In this document: piece by piece, positions 14,773 to 23,607 of the stretch
How the letters are laid out: each line of letters begins with the position of its first letter
How positions within the stretch are numbered: the stretch's first letter is position 1
Assembly (NCBI GenBank): GCA_937870825.1
Contig: CALMZO010000238.1
Span: 1 to 49,129, forward strand
DNA: 49,129 nucleotides
Origin: an uncultured Chloroflexota bacterium
GTDB lineage: Bacteria > Chloroflexota > Anaerolineae > UBA4142 > SHND01
Reading direction: 5' to 3'
Notes under the pieces: model-generated
Databases searched by the model: none
Told to the model about the DNA's origin: nothing
The model's input: the letters and a program-made list of their open reading frames with translations, nothing else
Position numbers and translations under genes: made by a program

Positions 14773-15396
14773 ATGCAGGGTCATCGCAAACTGATTTTCT
14801 TAGTGCTACTTGTATTTGTAATTTTGCTTGCAATTGGAATCGGAAGTTGGCTCGGTCCCGCCCAAGCATTTCCAACGCAAGCGACAAAGCCTCACTATCG
14901 TATTCTCTATCTTGTACCGCCCAAGAATGAGCTCCAAGCAAATGAGGATACGCCCGGTTCGTTCGCGTCGCTTCAGGCAGAAGGAGTACAGGCCACCTCC
15001 GACTTTTCAACCCTGAAAAAGGAAGTCGCCACACAACCGCCAGATGCAATCATCCTGCACAAGAATCTACTCGCACAGATAGATCAGAAATGGGTTCAAC
15101 AACAATATCGAAAAGGCGTGATTGTTGTCGCGGTCAACCTCACAATGCGCGAGCTTGCACAGTATCTGGATGATTCTGAACTCTCAAATGGCAATTGGAC
15201 CGAGGGATGGTACAAGAAGCCGTTTTACTCGTACGCAGGCAAGAAACCCGCAACCGATGCATATTCTGTGCAGGAATCGGCGCGATCTGGATTGTTCGCA
15301 GGCGCGATCAGCACTGGCACAAACAATTTCGGTGCAAATGTCAAACCATTCATCTCCACAATAAGACTATCAATTCAGAGCTTGAGACAACAATAA
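14773..15396 (+). CDS. Secreted protein of unknown function (SBP-like fragment)
   Basis: 207 residues with an N-terminal hydrophobic segment (RKLIFLVLLVFVILLAIGIG) and a cleavage-like site around PAQAFP. Ribosome site GGAG lies about 9 bases before the ATG. The exported part has alternating strands and helices (HYRILYLVPPKNEL; PDAIILHKNLLAQID; GVIVVAVNLTMRELAQYL), vaguely like one lobe of a periplasmic-binding/Rossmann-like fold, but I cannot assign a family. It lies directly upstream of another secreted-protein gene (22-base gap, with its own ribosome site), so the two probably form an operon ending at the terminator at 15876. Confidence 0.6.
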   Translation: MQGHRKLIFLVLLVFVILLAIGIGSWLGPAQAFPTQATKPHYRILYLVPPKNELQANEDTPGSFASLQAEGVQATSDFSTLKKEVATQPPDAIILHKNLLAQIDQKWVQQQYRKGVIVVAVNLTMRELAQYLDDSELSNGNWTEGWYKKPFYSYAGKKPATDAYSVQESARSGLFAGAISTGTNNFGANVKPFISTIRLSIQSLRQQ

Positions 15397-15418
15397 TAAC
15401 CAAAAGGAGAATTTCCAA

Positions 15419-15867
15419 ATGCCCTCACGATTATCTTTAATCAAACGATTCGGATTTGGTGTTCTGGCACTTGTGAGTGCTTTCGCGTTGTTTCATGTCG
15501 CTTTTGCGGAAAATAAAAATGTAACACTCTGGAGTGGCATAACAGGAACAGGCGATACTTTTGGTACGCAAGGGCAATGCGGACCTACACATCCGCATCG
15601 GCTAATGTTTACTATATGCAAACGTACAGTAAATTATACTCAACACAGGACGGGGTTCACTTGCTCAATTCCGACATCAAATCTGCCTTCAATACCTATA
15701 GTACGGCGCAAGCACTCGTGCCTTGGCCCGATTGTTATTACAATTATCAGACTACGCGTCATGTTTGGCAGAGCGCCTCAGGCACAGCAGGCATAAAGAA
15801 AAACGCCTTCACGAGCGCAACAGGGTTTAGCTCGACAGCAAAGTGTTGGAATGGGAGTTTGTGCTGA
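15419..15867 (+). pseudogene. Secreted small protein gene interrupted by a frameshift
   Basis: The first frame (from ATG 15419) encodes a signal peptide (FGFGVLALVSAFALFHVAFA) and then NKNVTLWSGITGTGDTFGTQ. Near 15580 the coding character moves to the -1 frame, which runs YTSASANVYYMQTYSKLYST...LVPWPDCYYNYQTT...KCWNGSLC and stops at 15867. Joined, they give a protein of about 149 residues of secreted, Tyr/Ser/Cys-rich type. A single missing base around 15585 would restore one frame. The tail of the first frame (to 15796) is low-quality, Arg-rich sequence typical of out-of-frame reading. Either a real inactivation, a programmed slip or an assembly error. Ribosome site AAGGAG precedes the ATG. 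Confidence 0.6.
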
Positions 15868-15875
15868 TTGAAAAT

Positions 15876-15906
15876 AAAGAGCCGCAGCTTTTTCTGCGGC
15901 TCTTTT
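15876..15906. terminator. Bidirectional terminator between convergent genes
   Basis: A 12-bp perfect stem, aaagagccgcag (15876-15887) with ctgcggctcttt (15894-15905), has a 6-base loop and T-runs on both strands. It separates the plus-strand secreted-protein operon from the minus-strand VIT/VWA gene. Confidence 0.85.
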
Positions 15907-15929
15907 ATGGTCAAGTCTCGTCCTCCAAT

Positions 15930-18143
15930 CTACAGAGTTACTTCATACGCCACCCCACTCACCACAAAAATCACCTTCTCGCCCAGCGCCACGTACTTGT
16001 ACCATTCGGGATGTTGTCTCAACAAATCAAAGTACTGTGTACTCCCGAAAACAATTTTCGTCGTCGTCATTTTTTCCGGCACGAATGTCGTGTCCGTCCA
16101 CACACCGTTGCGCAAGATGAATGCTTTGTCGCCCGCGTGTTTCACTTTGCCGTCACTTGCGGAAGGTGCCGCGTTCGCATCTTGCAACGCTTTGTTCGCT
16201 TGACTCTTTTGTACCGCGTCTGCGCCCGAAGTCGGAGCCGCTGATGGCGGAGGCGCATTTTGCTGCACCGAACTCCCCGCGCTCGTGCGCCCTTCTTGAC
16301 TCAGTACATCCGCATCTTCTTGAATCAAGAACGATGTGTACGGTGTCACGATGCCGTAGCGAATCGCGAGCGCAACAATTTCATCCACCGCTTCTTTGTT
16401 TTCGCCGCGCAAACGAATCTGCGCGAGCAAGTAACCGATTTTGCGCGTCGCCCACAACGGCGCGATGAATTCATCACCCTGCTGAGCGCTAGTCAAAGCA
16501 GTTTTGAAATTCAAATCTTGAAACGCATACGACTGCGCGCGATTGTTAAGGTTGCCGCGCAGTGTAATCGTCGTCGCGCCGCCGTTCTTGTATCGTCCCG
16601 CAATCACGAGTTGCGTGCCTGCAAACAAATCGGGCAGCGGAAACGGATACGTGTCGTAGGTTGCGATGCCGCCGAAATCAATTTGCAAATCGGAAAGCAC
16701 GGGCGTCGAAACTTTGGCGTAAAAACCGGAAACGGTCTCCTCGATATTTTCGCCGGGGCGCACGTACGCGCTCGCGCCGCGATGTCGTTCCGCGAGCGAA
16801 TCGAGCAGCAGCGTATTCACATCATCGCCCACACCGAAAGTGAATAATCGTACATTGCTTGACGTTTCACGTTTGACGTTTTCGATAATTCGTTCCGTAT
16901 TCGTTTCGTCCACCGTCGGCAAACCATCGGTCAAGAAAATTACAATTGTCGGACGCGTCTTGTCCGCAATCGCCATCGCTTCCAACAGCGAACGATTGAT
17001 ATTCGTCGAGCCGCTCGCCGCGATGTTGTCCACAAAACGAATCGCGTCGCCGCGTTCGCTCGCCGGACTCAATTTTCCCGGCGCATACGAAATGATTCCC
17101 GTCGCGAACGTGATGACGCTAAAGCGGTCATTCGGCTGCAATTGATTCAACACAAATTTCGCCGCGTTGCGCGCCTGAATGATTTTTTCGCCTTGCATCG
17201 AACCCGATGTGTCGAGAACGAGAATCACATCTTTCGCCACAACTTGCTGCTGTTCGACTTGGACTTTTGGGTTCACCAACAACAAAAAGAATCCGTCGCT
17301 CACCGCGTCGGGTTTGTAGGTGAGCAGTGTTGCGCCAATTGTGTCTTCGGAAACGCTGTAATACAAAACGAAATCGCGGTCCGGTTTGACGTTGGCATCC
17401 TCATAACCGATGCGCGCGCGAAAATCGTTTTCGCGCGAAACGGAAACGTTGTGCGTGGGCGAATAAATGGCTTTGAGCGCGGCAGGCGATTTCAAATCAA
17501 TGTTGACGCTCACGCTGCCCAACGGCTGCGGCGAAAATTTTTCCGTCGAAAGCGGATATACATATTTCACCAAGCCGTTATCCGCTTTCAAAATTTGCGC
17601 GTACGAAATGTCCACGCGTTTTTCGGTGTGCGGCGCAATCGGGAAAATGCGCGCTTGAAACGCGCCGCGTCCGATATATTCCAGCAGCGCAGGGTCACGT
17701 TGACGGCGCACAATCCCTTCGTAAATTTCGCGCGCCTGCTCGCGGTCCAACACTTTGCCTTCCAAGCGCACGCCGTCCACATACATCGCGAAATCGGAAA
17801 TCGCGGCATCGTCGGGCAAGGGAAAAATGTACGTGCCTTCAAGTTGGTCATCGCTGTCGTTCACAAAAACTTGGTCAATTTTCGTGCGCGCGATTTGATT
17901 TTCAATTGTGACCGTAACGTTGTGATTTTTGACGCGGAGATAGGCAGGACAGTTGCCGCGAATTTCGGGCGGAATGCAGCGCGCATTCGGCGGACATGGC
18001 GGCGGCGGCGGCGGATGCGTCACCGTGGGGCAATCAATAATGACGAGACCATCCGCCGAAACAGATTGGGTATGGGCAAGCGAAACAACGAGCAGCGCGC
18101 CGAGCGCAAGCAAGGTGAGCGCCAAGAGACGCAGAGTATTCAT
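15930..18143 (-). CDS. Secreted VIT and von Willebrand factor A domain protein
   Basis: 737 residues. Signal peptide (LRLLALTLLALGALLVVSLA), then a Pro/Cys-rich stretch (PPPPPPCPPNARC), then a VIT domain (about 65-195; VTIENQIARTKIDQVFVND, GTYIFPLPDDAAISDF, GKVLDREQAREIYEGIV). The VWA domain (about 303-480) has a complete MIDAS: D311-x-S-x-S (LDTSGSMQGEK), a Thr in the SGSTNI loop and Asp in FLTDGLP. This is the inter-alpha-trypsin-inhibitor-heavy-chain-like arrangement found in many bacteria. It probably acts in metal-dependent adhesion at the cell surface. The C-terminal 110 residues are Ser/Ala/Gln-rich and lower in complexity. A strong GGAGGAGG ribosome site precedes the ATG. Confidence 0.9.
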   Translation of the reverse strand: MNTLRLLALTLLALGALLVVSLAHTQSVSADGLVIIDCPTVTHPPPPPPCPPNARCIPPEIRGNCPAYLRVKNHNVTVTIENQIARTKIDQVFVNDSDDQLEGTYIFPLPDDAAISDFAMYVDGVRLEGKVLDREQAREIYEGIVRRQRDPALLEYIGRGAFQARIFPIAPHTEKRVDISYAQILKADNGLVKYVYPLSTEKFSPQPLGSVSVNIDLKSPAALKAIYSPTHNVSVSRENDFRARIGYEDANVKPDRDFVLYYSVSEDTIGATLLTYKPDAVSDGFFLLLVNPKVQVEQQQVVAKDVILVLDTSGSMQGEKIIQARNAAKFVLNQLQPNDRFSVITFATGIISYAPGKLSPASERGDAIRFVDNIAASGSTNINRSLLEAMAIADKTRPTIVIFLTDGLPTVDETNTERIIENVKRETSSNVRLFTFGVGDDVNTLLLDSLAERHRGASAYVRPGENIEETVSGFYAKVSTPVLSDLQIDFGGIATYDTYPFPLPDLFAGTQLVIAGRYKNGGATTITLRGNLNNRAQSYAFQDLNFKTALTSAQQGDEFIAPLWATRKIGYLLAQIRLRGENKEAVDEIVALAIRYGIVTPYTSFLIQEDADVLSQEGRTSAGSSVQQNAPPPSAAPTSGADAVQKSQANKALQDANAAPSASDGKVKHAGDKAFILRNGVWTDTTFVPEKMTTTKIVFGSTQYFDLLRQHPEWYKYVALGEKVIFVVSGVAYEVTL

Positions 18144-18261
18144 GGTGAACCTCCTCCAGATTCACAAGCAATGGAAAACATCTGTTTGGCGCGCCCGAAA
18201 CAAATGTTTAATTTTGTATTCTGTGAAAGAGACGCAACGCGTTTGTAAAACGTTCCAAACA

Positions 18262-18299
18262 GAAACGCGATTGAGAAAGTTGTTTCTCAATCGCGTTTC
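18262..18299 (-). terminator. 17-bp hairpin downstream of the M28 peptidase gene
   Basis: gaaacgcgattgagaaa (18262-18278) pairs perfectly with tttctcaatcgcgtttc (18283-18299) around gttg. It starts 4 bases past the peptidase stop codon. There is no T-run after the stem, so it may terminate weakly or protect the transcript end. Confidence 0.6.
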
Positions 18300-18302
18300 G
18301 AA

Positions 18303-19637
18303 TCATTCCGTCGGCATCCGCATGGACGAGTCTTGTTTCAACGGCGTCGCGTCCAATCTCTCCAGCAATCGCTCTGCCACGCGCCCTGCTTCATCAAGAT
18401 ACTCTTGCTTGATTTGGTCTATCGTATCTTCCGGCGTGTGCAGCAAATCGTAATCGCGCATAAAGAACACGGTATCCACTCCGCGTCGCGCGAACGATTC
18501 GTGGTCACTCCCCGCATTCGCGGGCATCTGCGCGTTGCGCGCGTCAATCTTTAACTGCTGCGCGCTCGAGCGCGCGAGCAAGGCAACATTTCCATCGCCC
18601 ATCAAAATCAACGGACCGTTGCCCGCGCCCAACATGTCAAAATTCAACATTGCGCGAATGTTTTGCAATTGCGCGCGGCTTAATTCGTCCACATACGCGC
18701 GCGAACCGAGCAGCCCCAACTCTTCGGCATCAAAGGCGATAAAGACCATCGTGCGCTGCGGCTGCGGCTTGGATGCGAACACGCGCGCAAGTTCCAAAAT
18801 CGTCGCCGTGCCGGAAGCGTTATCACTCGCGCCGGGTCCTGTCGCTACCGAATCGTAATGTCCGCCCAACACGATTGCTTCATCGCTTTTCCCTTTGAGC
18901 GTGCCAATGACGTTATAGCCCGTGCGCTGTTCAACGCCCGTGTCGCTCGCGATTTTCGCGCGCACGTTGCCGCTGTTCAACACAATCAAAATTTCCTGCC
19001 CCGCTGTTCCGCTTAACGCAAGCGTCGGAATCGAAACTTTTTCACGCAGCGTTCCCGTAAAGCTCTGCGGCGCATCGTTGTAAATCAAAATCGCCGTCGC
19101 GCCCACTTCTGCCGCGTTACGCGATTTTTCCGAGAACGGGAGCGTCCCGCGTTTCACCAGCGCAATTTTGCCGCGCACATTCACTTTGGAAAAATCATCG
19201 CGTGTGCCAATGTTGGGCACGAGTACCACTTGACCGTCCACATTTCCGCCGACGCTGTATTGAATCGCGTTCGCTTCCAGTTGCAGTGTGTTGGGTGAAA
19301 GCAACTGCACTGTTGTGCCTCTATCCTCCCATCCTTCAAACGCGAATGGCTGGCGCGACACCTCCAATCCATAATTCTCAAATTCACGCGCAATATAATC
19401 TGCCGCGTTTTGACTGCCTTGCGTTCCCGCGACGCGCTTGCCAATGTCAACCGACAACTTGCGATTGTGTTCAAACGCGCGCGAGGAATCAAAGAAACTT
19501 GCGGCGACGGCAGTCGGTTGAACCAACGCGGGCGTTGCGGCACGTTGCGGAACGGTCACGGGCGGCGCGACTTGCGGCGAACACGCGGCGACAAACAAAG
19601 CAGTAATGCTAAAGAGAATGCCGAGAAATTTTTGCAT
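18303..19637 (-). CDS. M28-family zinc aminopeptidase, lipoprotein, with PA domain
   Basis: 444 residues. Lipoprotein signal: LGILFSITALFVAAC (lipobox VAAC) predicts attachment to the outer face of the membrane. A PA (protease-associated) insert spans about residues 125-215 (VPNIGTRDDFSKVNVRGKIA, VGATAILIYNDAP). The M28 core has the expected two-zinc ligands: His/Asp in GGHYDSV, bridging Asp in GASDNASGT, Glu pair in FDAEELGLLGS, Asp in LNFDMLG and His in GSDHESFA. It should cleave N-terminal residues from peptides outside the cell. A 17-bp hairpin follows the stop. It lies between a surface VWA protein and glycosyltransferases, all on the same strand. Confidence 0.92.
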   Translation of the reverse strand: MQKFLGILFSITALFVAACSPQVAPPVTVPQRAATPALVQPTAVAASFFDSSRAFEHNRKLSVDIGKRVAGTQGSQNAADYIAREFENYGLEVSRQPFAFEGWEDRGTTVQLLSPNTLQLEANAIQYSVGGNVDGQVVLVPNIGTRDDFSKVNVRGKIALVKRGTLPFSEKSRNAAEVGATAILIYNDAPQSFTGTLREKVSIPTLALSGTAGQEILIVLNSGNVRAKIASDTGVEQRTGYNVIGTLKGKSDEAIVLGGHYDSVATGPGASDNASGTATILELARVFASKPQPQRTMVFIAFDAEELGLLGSRAYVDELSRAQLQNIRAMLNFDMLGAGNGPLILMGDGNVALLARSSAQQLKIDARNAQMPANAGSDHESFARRGVDTVFFMRDYDLLHTPEDTIDQIKQEYLDEAGRVAERLLERLDATPLKQDSSMRMPTE

Positions 19638-19693
19638 ATGAACCTTTGGACGGAGGATACAACACAGTGAATACGCAACGCGTTAAGCGCGAA

Positions 19694-20833
19694 TTAAAGC
19701 GCAGTAACAATTTCCACAATTTCGCGTGCCGCGCGTTCCCACGAAAAGCGTTTCACGTTCGCGCGGCCCCGTTCCACCAACGCAGCACGGAGCAATTCGT
19801 CACTCAACGCGCGCTCCATCGTGCGCGCCATTTCCACAATCCCGCGCGGTTCAAAATACAGCGCGCCTTCGCCGGCGACTTCGGGAAGCGATGACGCGTT
19901 GGAACATGCCAACGGCGTTCCGCACGCCTGCGCTTCCAGCGCGGGAAAACCGAATCCCTCGTACAGCGACGGCAACACCGCAAGCCGCGCGCCCGCATAC
20001 AGCGCGGGCAAATCTTGAATCGGCGCGTAATCGAGAAATTTTACGCGCGCGTCCAAATTCAATTCGCGCACGCGCGCCAAAATGGATTCGTAAAGCCAAC
20101 CCTTTTTCCCCACAATCACCACTGAATACTCGCGCGGCAGCGCGGCGGACGCCTCGATGAGGCGCGCGTAATTTTTACGCGGCTGAATCGTGCCGACGCT
20201 GAGGATATATGGCGACGACAACGCGTATTTTTCGCGCACACGCGCAATTTCTTCTGCGGCGCTTGTTTTGAAAATTTGCGCGTTGTATGACGGATACACC
20301 ACGCGAATTTTTTCGCGCGGCGCGCCATAAAATTTCGCTATGTCGTCGCGCGTGGCAAATGAATCCGCAATGATGGCGCGCGCGCGTTTCACATTCCAAC
20401 GCGTCGAAAAATCCAAATACGCGCGCTGCGCCAACGGATGCGCGTCAGGAAACAACTTGTAACCCAAATCGTGAACGGTGACAATGGAATTGTGCGGACG
20501 AATCGGAGGGAGAACGTGCGCGGGAACAAACAACGCGTCAGGCGGACGCATCACCATTTCGTACGATAACCGAAGGTGCGTCCACACGCGCGGAAAAGGA
20601 ATGGCGCGAATTTCGTAATTGTTTGTCGGAGGGAAAAAATTGCCGGGAGGATTTGTGCGCGTGTACAGGCGAAACGAGAAAGGAGAATCGAGACGCAGCA
20701 GCGCATCAATCAACGCACGCGAATAATACTCGGTCCCTGTCGGCGCGTCGGTGAGCGCGCGGCTCGCGTCAATGCCAAGCACCAACGGAGAGCGAATGGC
20801 GGACGACGCGCGTCCACCGTATGCTTTCGTCAT
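19694..20833 (-). CDS. GT4-family glycosyltransferase
   Basis: 379 residues, GT-B fold. N-terminal acceptor domain begins with VLGIDASRAL and TGTEYYSRALIDALL. The C-terminal nucleotide-sugar domain has YILSVGTIQPRKNYARLIEA and the EX7E motif in LYEGFGFPALEAQACGTPL. Cytosolic or membrane-associated; transfers a sugar from a nucleotide donor to a glycan or lipid acceptor that cannot be identified here. The first residues (MTKAYGGRASS) come from a word-repeat-rich junction (gacgaacgacgcatgacg), so the true start may be a downstream GTG or TTG near VLGID. It follows the membrane glycosyltransferase-like gene and the small frameshifted ORF, suggesting a surface-glycan operon. Confidence 0.88.
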   Translation of the reverse strand: MTKAYGGRASSAIRSPLVLGIDASRALTDAPTGTEYYSRALIDALLRLDSPFSFRLYTRTNPPGNFFPPTNNYEIRAIPFPRVWTHLRLSYEMVMRPPDALFVPAHVLPPIRPHNSIVTVHDLGYKLFPDAHPLAQRAYLDFSTRWNVKRARAIIADSFATRDDIAKFYGAPREKIRVVYPSYNAQIFKTSAAEEIARVREKYALSSPYILSVGTIQPRKNYARLIEASAALPREYSVVIVGKKGWLYESILARVRELNLDARVKFLDYAPIQDLPALYAGARLAVLPSLYEGFGFPALEAQACGTPLACSNASSLPEVAGEGALYFEPRGIVEMARTMERALSDELLRAALVERGRANVKRFSWERAAREIVEIVTAL

Positions 20834-20856
20834 GCGTCGTTCGTCATCCGTCGTTT

Positions 20857-20998
20857 CTACGCCGCGAAAACTTCATCGAGCGCATCCTGCTTTTCGGCAA
20901 GCCCGAACCATCGAATGTCCGGCGAAGTAATTTTTTTCTCGCTCGCTTCGCCCGTAGAAACGGTACGCGCGCGTTCGTTCCAAATCACGTTCGGTCAT
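20857..20998 (-). pseudogene. Small ORF (about 46 residues) split by a frameshift at A7
   Basis: ATG 20998-20996 has a strong GGAGG ribosome site 6 bases upstream and overlaps the end of the GT87-like gene by 14 bases. The frame reads MTERDLERTRAYRFYGRSER and then meets a run of seven A (minus strand, about 20928-20934). Continuing in that frame ends at TGA 20873 with poor sequence; shifting by +1 gives ITSPDIRWFGLAEKQDALDE and VFAA before TAG 20857, a natural-looking C-terminus. The intact product would be a soluble protein of about 46 residues. No family recognised. An assembly indel in the A-run, or transcriptional slippage, would explain it. Confidence 0.5.
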
Positions 20999-22007
20999 GC
21001 GAATCCTCCATTGTGGAAATTGGTTTGCGCGACACGCGCGCGAACAAGGCTTGTGCGCGCGGCGCGAGCATTTTTACATACACAATCAAGGGAACGACCG
21101 CGAGAATTTGCAGCGCAGGAAATCGTCCCACAAAAAAAACGTACCCCAAATTTCCCAACAGGGCAATTGCGCCAATCGGCATCGTCCATAACAACACCAA
21201 GTCTGCTTGTTGAAAGTACGGAACGGCTAGGGCATTCGCCGCGAGAATCCATATAAAGCGCTCGCGACGCGTGACGCGCGACAACAACGGCGGCAGCCAC
21301 AACCCCAGCGCGAAAAATCCGAGCCAGCGCCACAAGGCAACGCTCGCCTGCGCATCGGACGGCGCGACCGCCCACCGCGCCAGCGCATCGGCAACCCAAT
21401 TGCCGTAAAACAAAAAAGAGCTTGCGACGAGCATGACCGGCACGACCAACATTTTTAAACGATTCTTCCACGACGTATCCACCAACAGCCAAATCGCCAC
21501 CACAGGAAAAAGCCCGAGTTGGTATTTCGTGACGGCGAGAATCAACCCCAAACCCGCGAGATACCAGCGCTCGTGCGCGGCTGCCCAATACATCAAGGCA
21601 ACACTTCCAACAATCAAGCCGGTAATTTGTCCATAAATCAAACTATACAACATTTGAAACGAGACCAACGCAAAGGTCACGTTCCCGCCAAAGACGCGCG
21701 CCGCAAAAAAAACGGCGGCGATATTGAGCAACGACCACAACGTATGGCTCAGCACAATCGGCAAGAAACTCAAGAGCCAGAAAAGCGGCAAAATCCAATT
21801 GCCGTAAAAAAAAGTGTAAAACTCGCCGCGTGAGGCATTGAGATACAAACTCAAATCGTAATACGCGCCGCCGTTATCAATCCGCACCCAAAGAAACAAT
21901 AGCGCGATGGCAACACACAACACCAACGCAAACACCTCGCCGCGCGTCAATGGACGCCGCAAGCGTTGGTCAATCGTCCGCGCATCGCCAAACCAATCGT
22001 CAGGCAT
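20985..22007 (-). CDS. Multi-pass membrane glycosyltransferase-like protein (DUF2029/GT87 type)
   Basis: 340 residues from ATG 22007 (MPDDWFGDARTIDQRL), overlapping the TsaC stop by 8 bases; an upstream extension inside the TsaC gene was rejected. About nine or ten hydrophobic segments. After the first helix, DNGGAYYDLSLYLNASRGEF fits the conserved extracytoplasmic Asp/Tyr region of GT87 polyprenyl-phosphate-mannose-type transferases; YGNWILPLFW and FQMLYSLIYGQITGLIVG follow. It would use a lipid-linked sugar on the outer face. The substrate is unknown. Next to the GT4 gene it suggests cell-envelope glycan or glycolipid synthesis. Confidence 0.75.
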   Translation of the reverse strand: MPDDWFGDARTIDQRLRRPLTRGEVFALVLCVAIALLFLWVRIDNGGAYYDLSLYLNASRGEFYTFFYGNWILPLFWLLSFLPIVLSHTLWSLLNIAAVFFAARVFGGNVTFALVSFQMLYSLIYGQITGLIVGSVALMYWAAAHERWYLAGLGLILAVTKYQLGLFPVVAIWLLVDTSWKNRLKMLVVPVMLVASSFLFYGNWVADALARWAVAPSDAQASVALWRWLGFFALGLWLPPLLSRVTRRERFIWILAANALAVPYFQQADLVLLWTMPIGAIALLGNLGYVFFVGRFPALQILAVVPLIVYVKMLAPRAQALFARVSRKPISTMEDSHDRT

Positions 22008-22641
22008 TTTCCAAACGCACTCCCAAAAACTGTTCCAGCGTCTCTGACGAAATCGCGCCCGCGCGCAAAACACGCGGCGGCTCAACCGTACAATCCAAAA
22101 CGGTGGATGGCACATTCCCCGGCGTTGCGCCGCCGTCGAGAATCATCGCGATTCGTCCATCCAAATCATTCAACACATCTTGCGCGGTGCGCGGATTCGC
22201 GCCGCCCGAACGATTCGCGCTCGTCGCCGCGAGCGGTCTCCCCAACGCGCGCGCGAGTTCGCGCACCAGGTCCGAATCAGGCAAACGCACGCCGATGGTG
22301 TTTGTTGCGGCAGTCAAATTGGATGGCAGCTCGTCGCGCGCCTTCACCACCAGCGTCAAGCCCCCGGGCCAAAACTTTTGCGCCAACCGCTGCGCGGTGG
22401 GCGAAATGTACGTGGCGATTTTTTCCAAATCCGCGTAATCGCCAATCAGCAGCATAATCGCTTTGTGCGACGGACGATCTTTGGCGGCAAACAATTTTTC
22501 AATCGCGTCCGCGTTGAACCCGTCCGCCGCGATCCCATACACCGTATCGGTAGGAATCGCGACGACCTCGCCACGCCGCAAAAGTTCAAGCGTGTGGGGG
22601 AATGCGGACAAATCGTCAACAGACAATATCTTGGTTTGCAC
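22000..22641 (-). CDS. tsaC: L-threonylcarbamoyladenylate synthase (Sua5/YrdC/YciO family)
   Basis: 213 residues from GTG 22641; a TTG two codons earlier (22647) is also possible. The YrdC fold is complete: GEVVAIPTDTVYGIAADG, the basic motif FAAKDRPSHKAIMLL, FWPGGLTLVV, GVRLPDS, the TSANRSGG motif and the conserved STVLDCT. The enzyme makes threonylcarbamoyl-AMP from Thr, bicarbonate and ATP for the t6A37 modification of tRNAs reading ANN codons. It is the short, single-domain type without the Sua5 C-terminal extension. It lies next to prmC and prfA, a classic grouping of translation genes. Confidence 0.93.
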   Translation of the reverse strand: MQTKILSVDDLSAFPHTLELLRRGEVVAIPTDTVYGIAADGFNADAIEKLFAAKDRPSHKAIMLLIGDYADLEKIATYISPTAQRLAQKFWPGGLTLVVKARDELPSNLTAATNTIGVRLPDSDLVRELARALGRPLAATSANRSGGANPRTAQDVLNDLDGRIAMILDGGATPGNVPSTVLDCTVEPPRVLRAGAISSETLEQFLGVRLENA

Positions 22642-22647
22642 AAGCAA

Positions 22648-22728
22648 AGTGAGAATCCACGAATAACGCGAATCTTTGTTACGCTGTACGTAACGACGAA
22701 TCCATTGAAACGATTCGTGTTATTGGTG
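22648..22728. repeat. Inverted word repeat 'cacgaataacgcgaat'
   Basis: The gap between tsaC and prmC holds 'ccacgaataacgcgaat' near its left end and 'attcgtgttattggtgtta' with a further 'ttattcgtg' near its right end: the same words in opposite orientation. No promoter or T-run is seen. Confidence 0.5.
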
Positions 22729-23607
22729 TTATTCGTGTATGAACTGTATTTCCACCACGCGGTCCAATCCTTCCAGATCGCGATGGATTTCGACCTCTGC
22801 GCGCGGGAGCAGCGCTTGCGCCAATTCCCGCGCGGCGTCGCCCTGCTCTTCGCTGATTTCCAAAAAGATAAAACTCGCGCGTGCCATGTACTGCGGCGCT
22901 TGCTTGAGCAATCGTCCAATCACACTCAAGCCGTCGAGTCCCGCAATCGTCGCAATGCGCGGTTCGTATTGCCGAATTTCGCGCGGGAGTTGTGCTTGGC
23001 GTTCGAGCGGAATGTACGGCAAGTTCGCGGTCAGAATGTCAATGGGAATCTCGATGCCGTCCAATAAATCAGTCTTGCGAAACTCGACGCGTTCGCGCAA
23101 ATTCAAACGCGCCGCGTTCAACTGCGCGACCGCGAGCGCGTCGGGCGAAATGTCCGTCGCGATGATTTTCGCGCGCGCGGTGTTGTGCGCCAACGCCAAC
23201 GCAATCGCGCCCGAACCCGTGCCGACATCCACGAGCGCCGGTTCGGGATGCGGAATGTTTTTCAACGCATTCAGCGCGAGTTCGACAACATGTTCCGTTT
23301 CAGGACGCGGAATCAATACGCGGCGGTCCACATAAAAATCGAGTCCGTAAAATTCTTGATGTCCGATAATGTATGCAATCGGTTCGCGCTGCGCGCGCCG
23401 CGCCACCATCCCCGCGAATTGCGCCGCGTCCTTGTCCGAAATCGGTTCGCCCAATTTTGCCAAAAGCAGCGCGCGCGAAATTTTCAAGGTATGCGCGAGA
23501 AGAATTTCCGCTTCCAACCGCGCGCTCGCGTACCCGTTTCGCGCGCCAAGCGCGCGCACGGCGGAAACGAGAACTTCTTGGATAGAGTCGGGACGGGTGA
23601 TTAACAC
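22729..23607 (-). CDS. prmC: Release factor glutamine methyltransferase PrmC
   Basis: 292 residues from GTG 23607; the frame extends to 23637 but through a 'tacttgatac' word repeat. N-terminal helical domain (LEAEILLAHTLKISRALLL), linker with HQEFYGLDFYVDRRVLIPRP and ETEHVVELAL, SAM-binding motif VDVGTGSGAIALALA, acidic residue in ATDISPDAL, and the substrate motif. The usual NPPY is here NLPY (ANLPYIPLE): Asn and Tyr are kept, and the first Pro is replaced by Leu. It methylates the Gln of the GGQ motif in RF1/RF2; its substrate gene prfA is immediately upstream, as in many bacteria. Confidence 0.92.
   Translation of the reverse strand: MLITRPDSIQEVLVSAVRALGARNGYASARLEAEILLAHTLKISRALLLAKLGEPISDKDAAQFAGMVARRAQREPIAYIIGHQEFYGLDFYVDRRVLIPRPETEHVVELALNALKNIPHPEPALVDVGTGSGAIALALAHNTARAKIIATDISPDALAVAQLNAARLNLRERVEFRKTDLLDGIEIPIDILTANLPYIPLERQAQLPREIRQYEPRIATIAGLDGLSVIGRLLKQAPQYMARASFIFLEISEEQGDAARELAQALLPRAEVEIHRDLEGLDRVVEIQFIHE

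Noticed and set aside
17142..18248. A 368-codon plus-strand open frame antisense to the VIT/VWA gene
   Set aside because: It is rich in Arg, His, Asn and Phe with no domain signature, and the opposite strand has a well-matched VIT/VWA protein; it is a by-product of codon bias.
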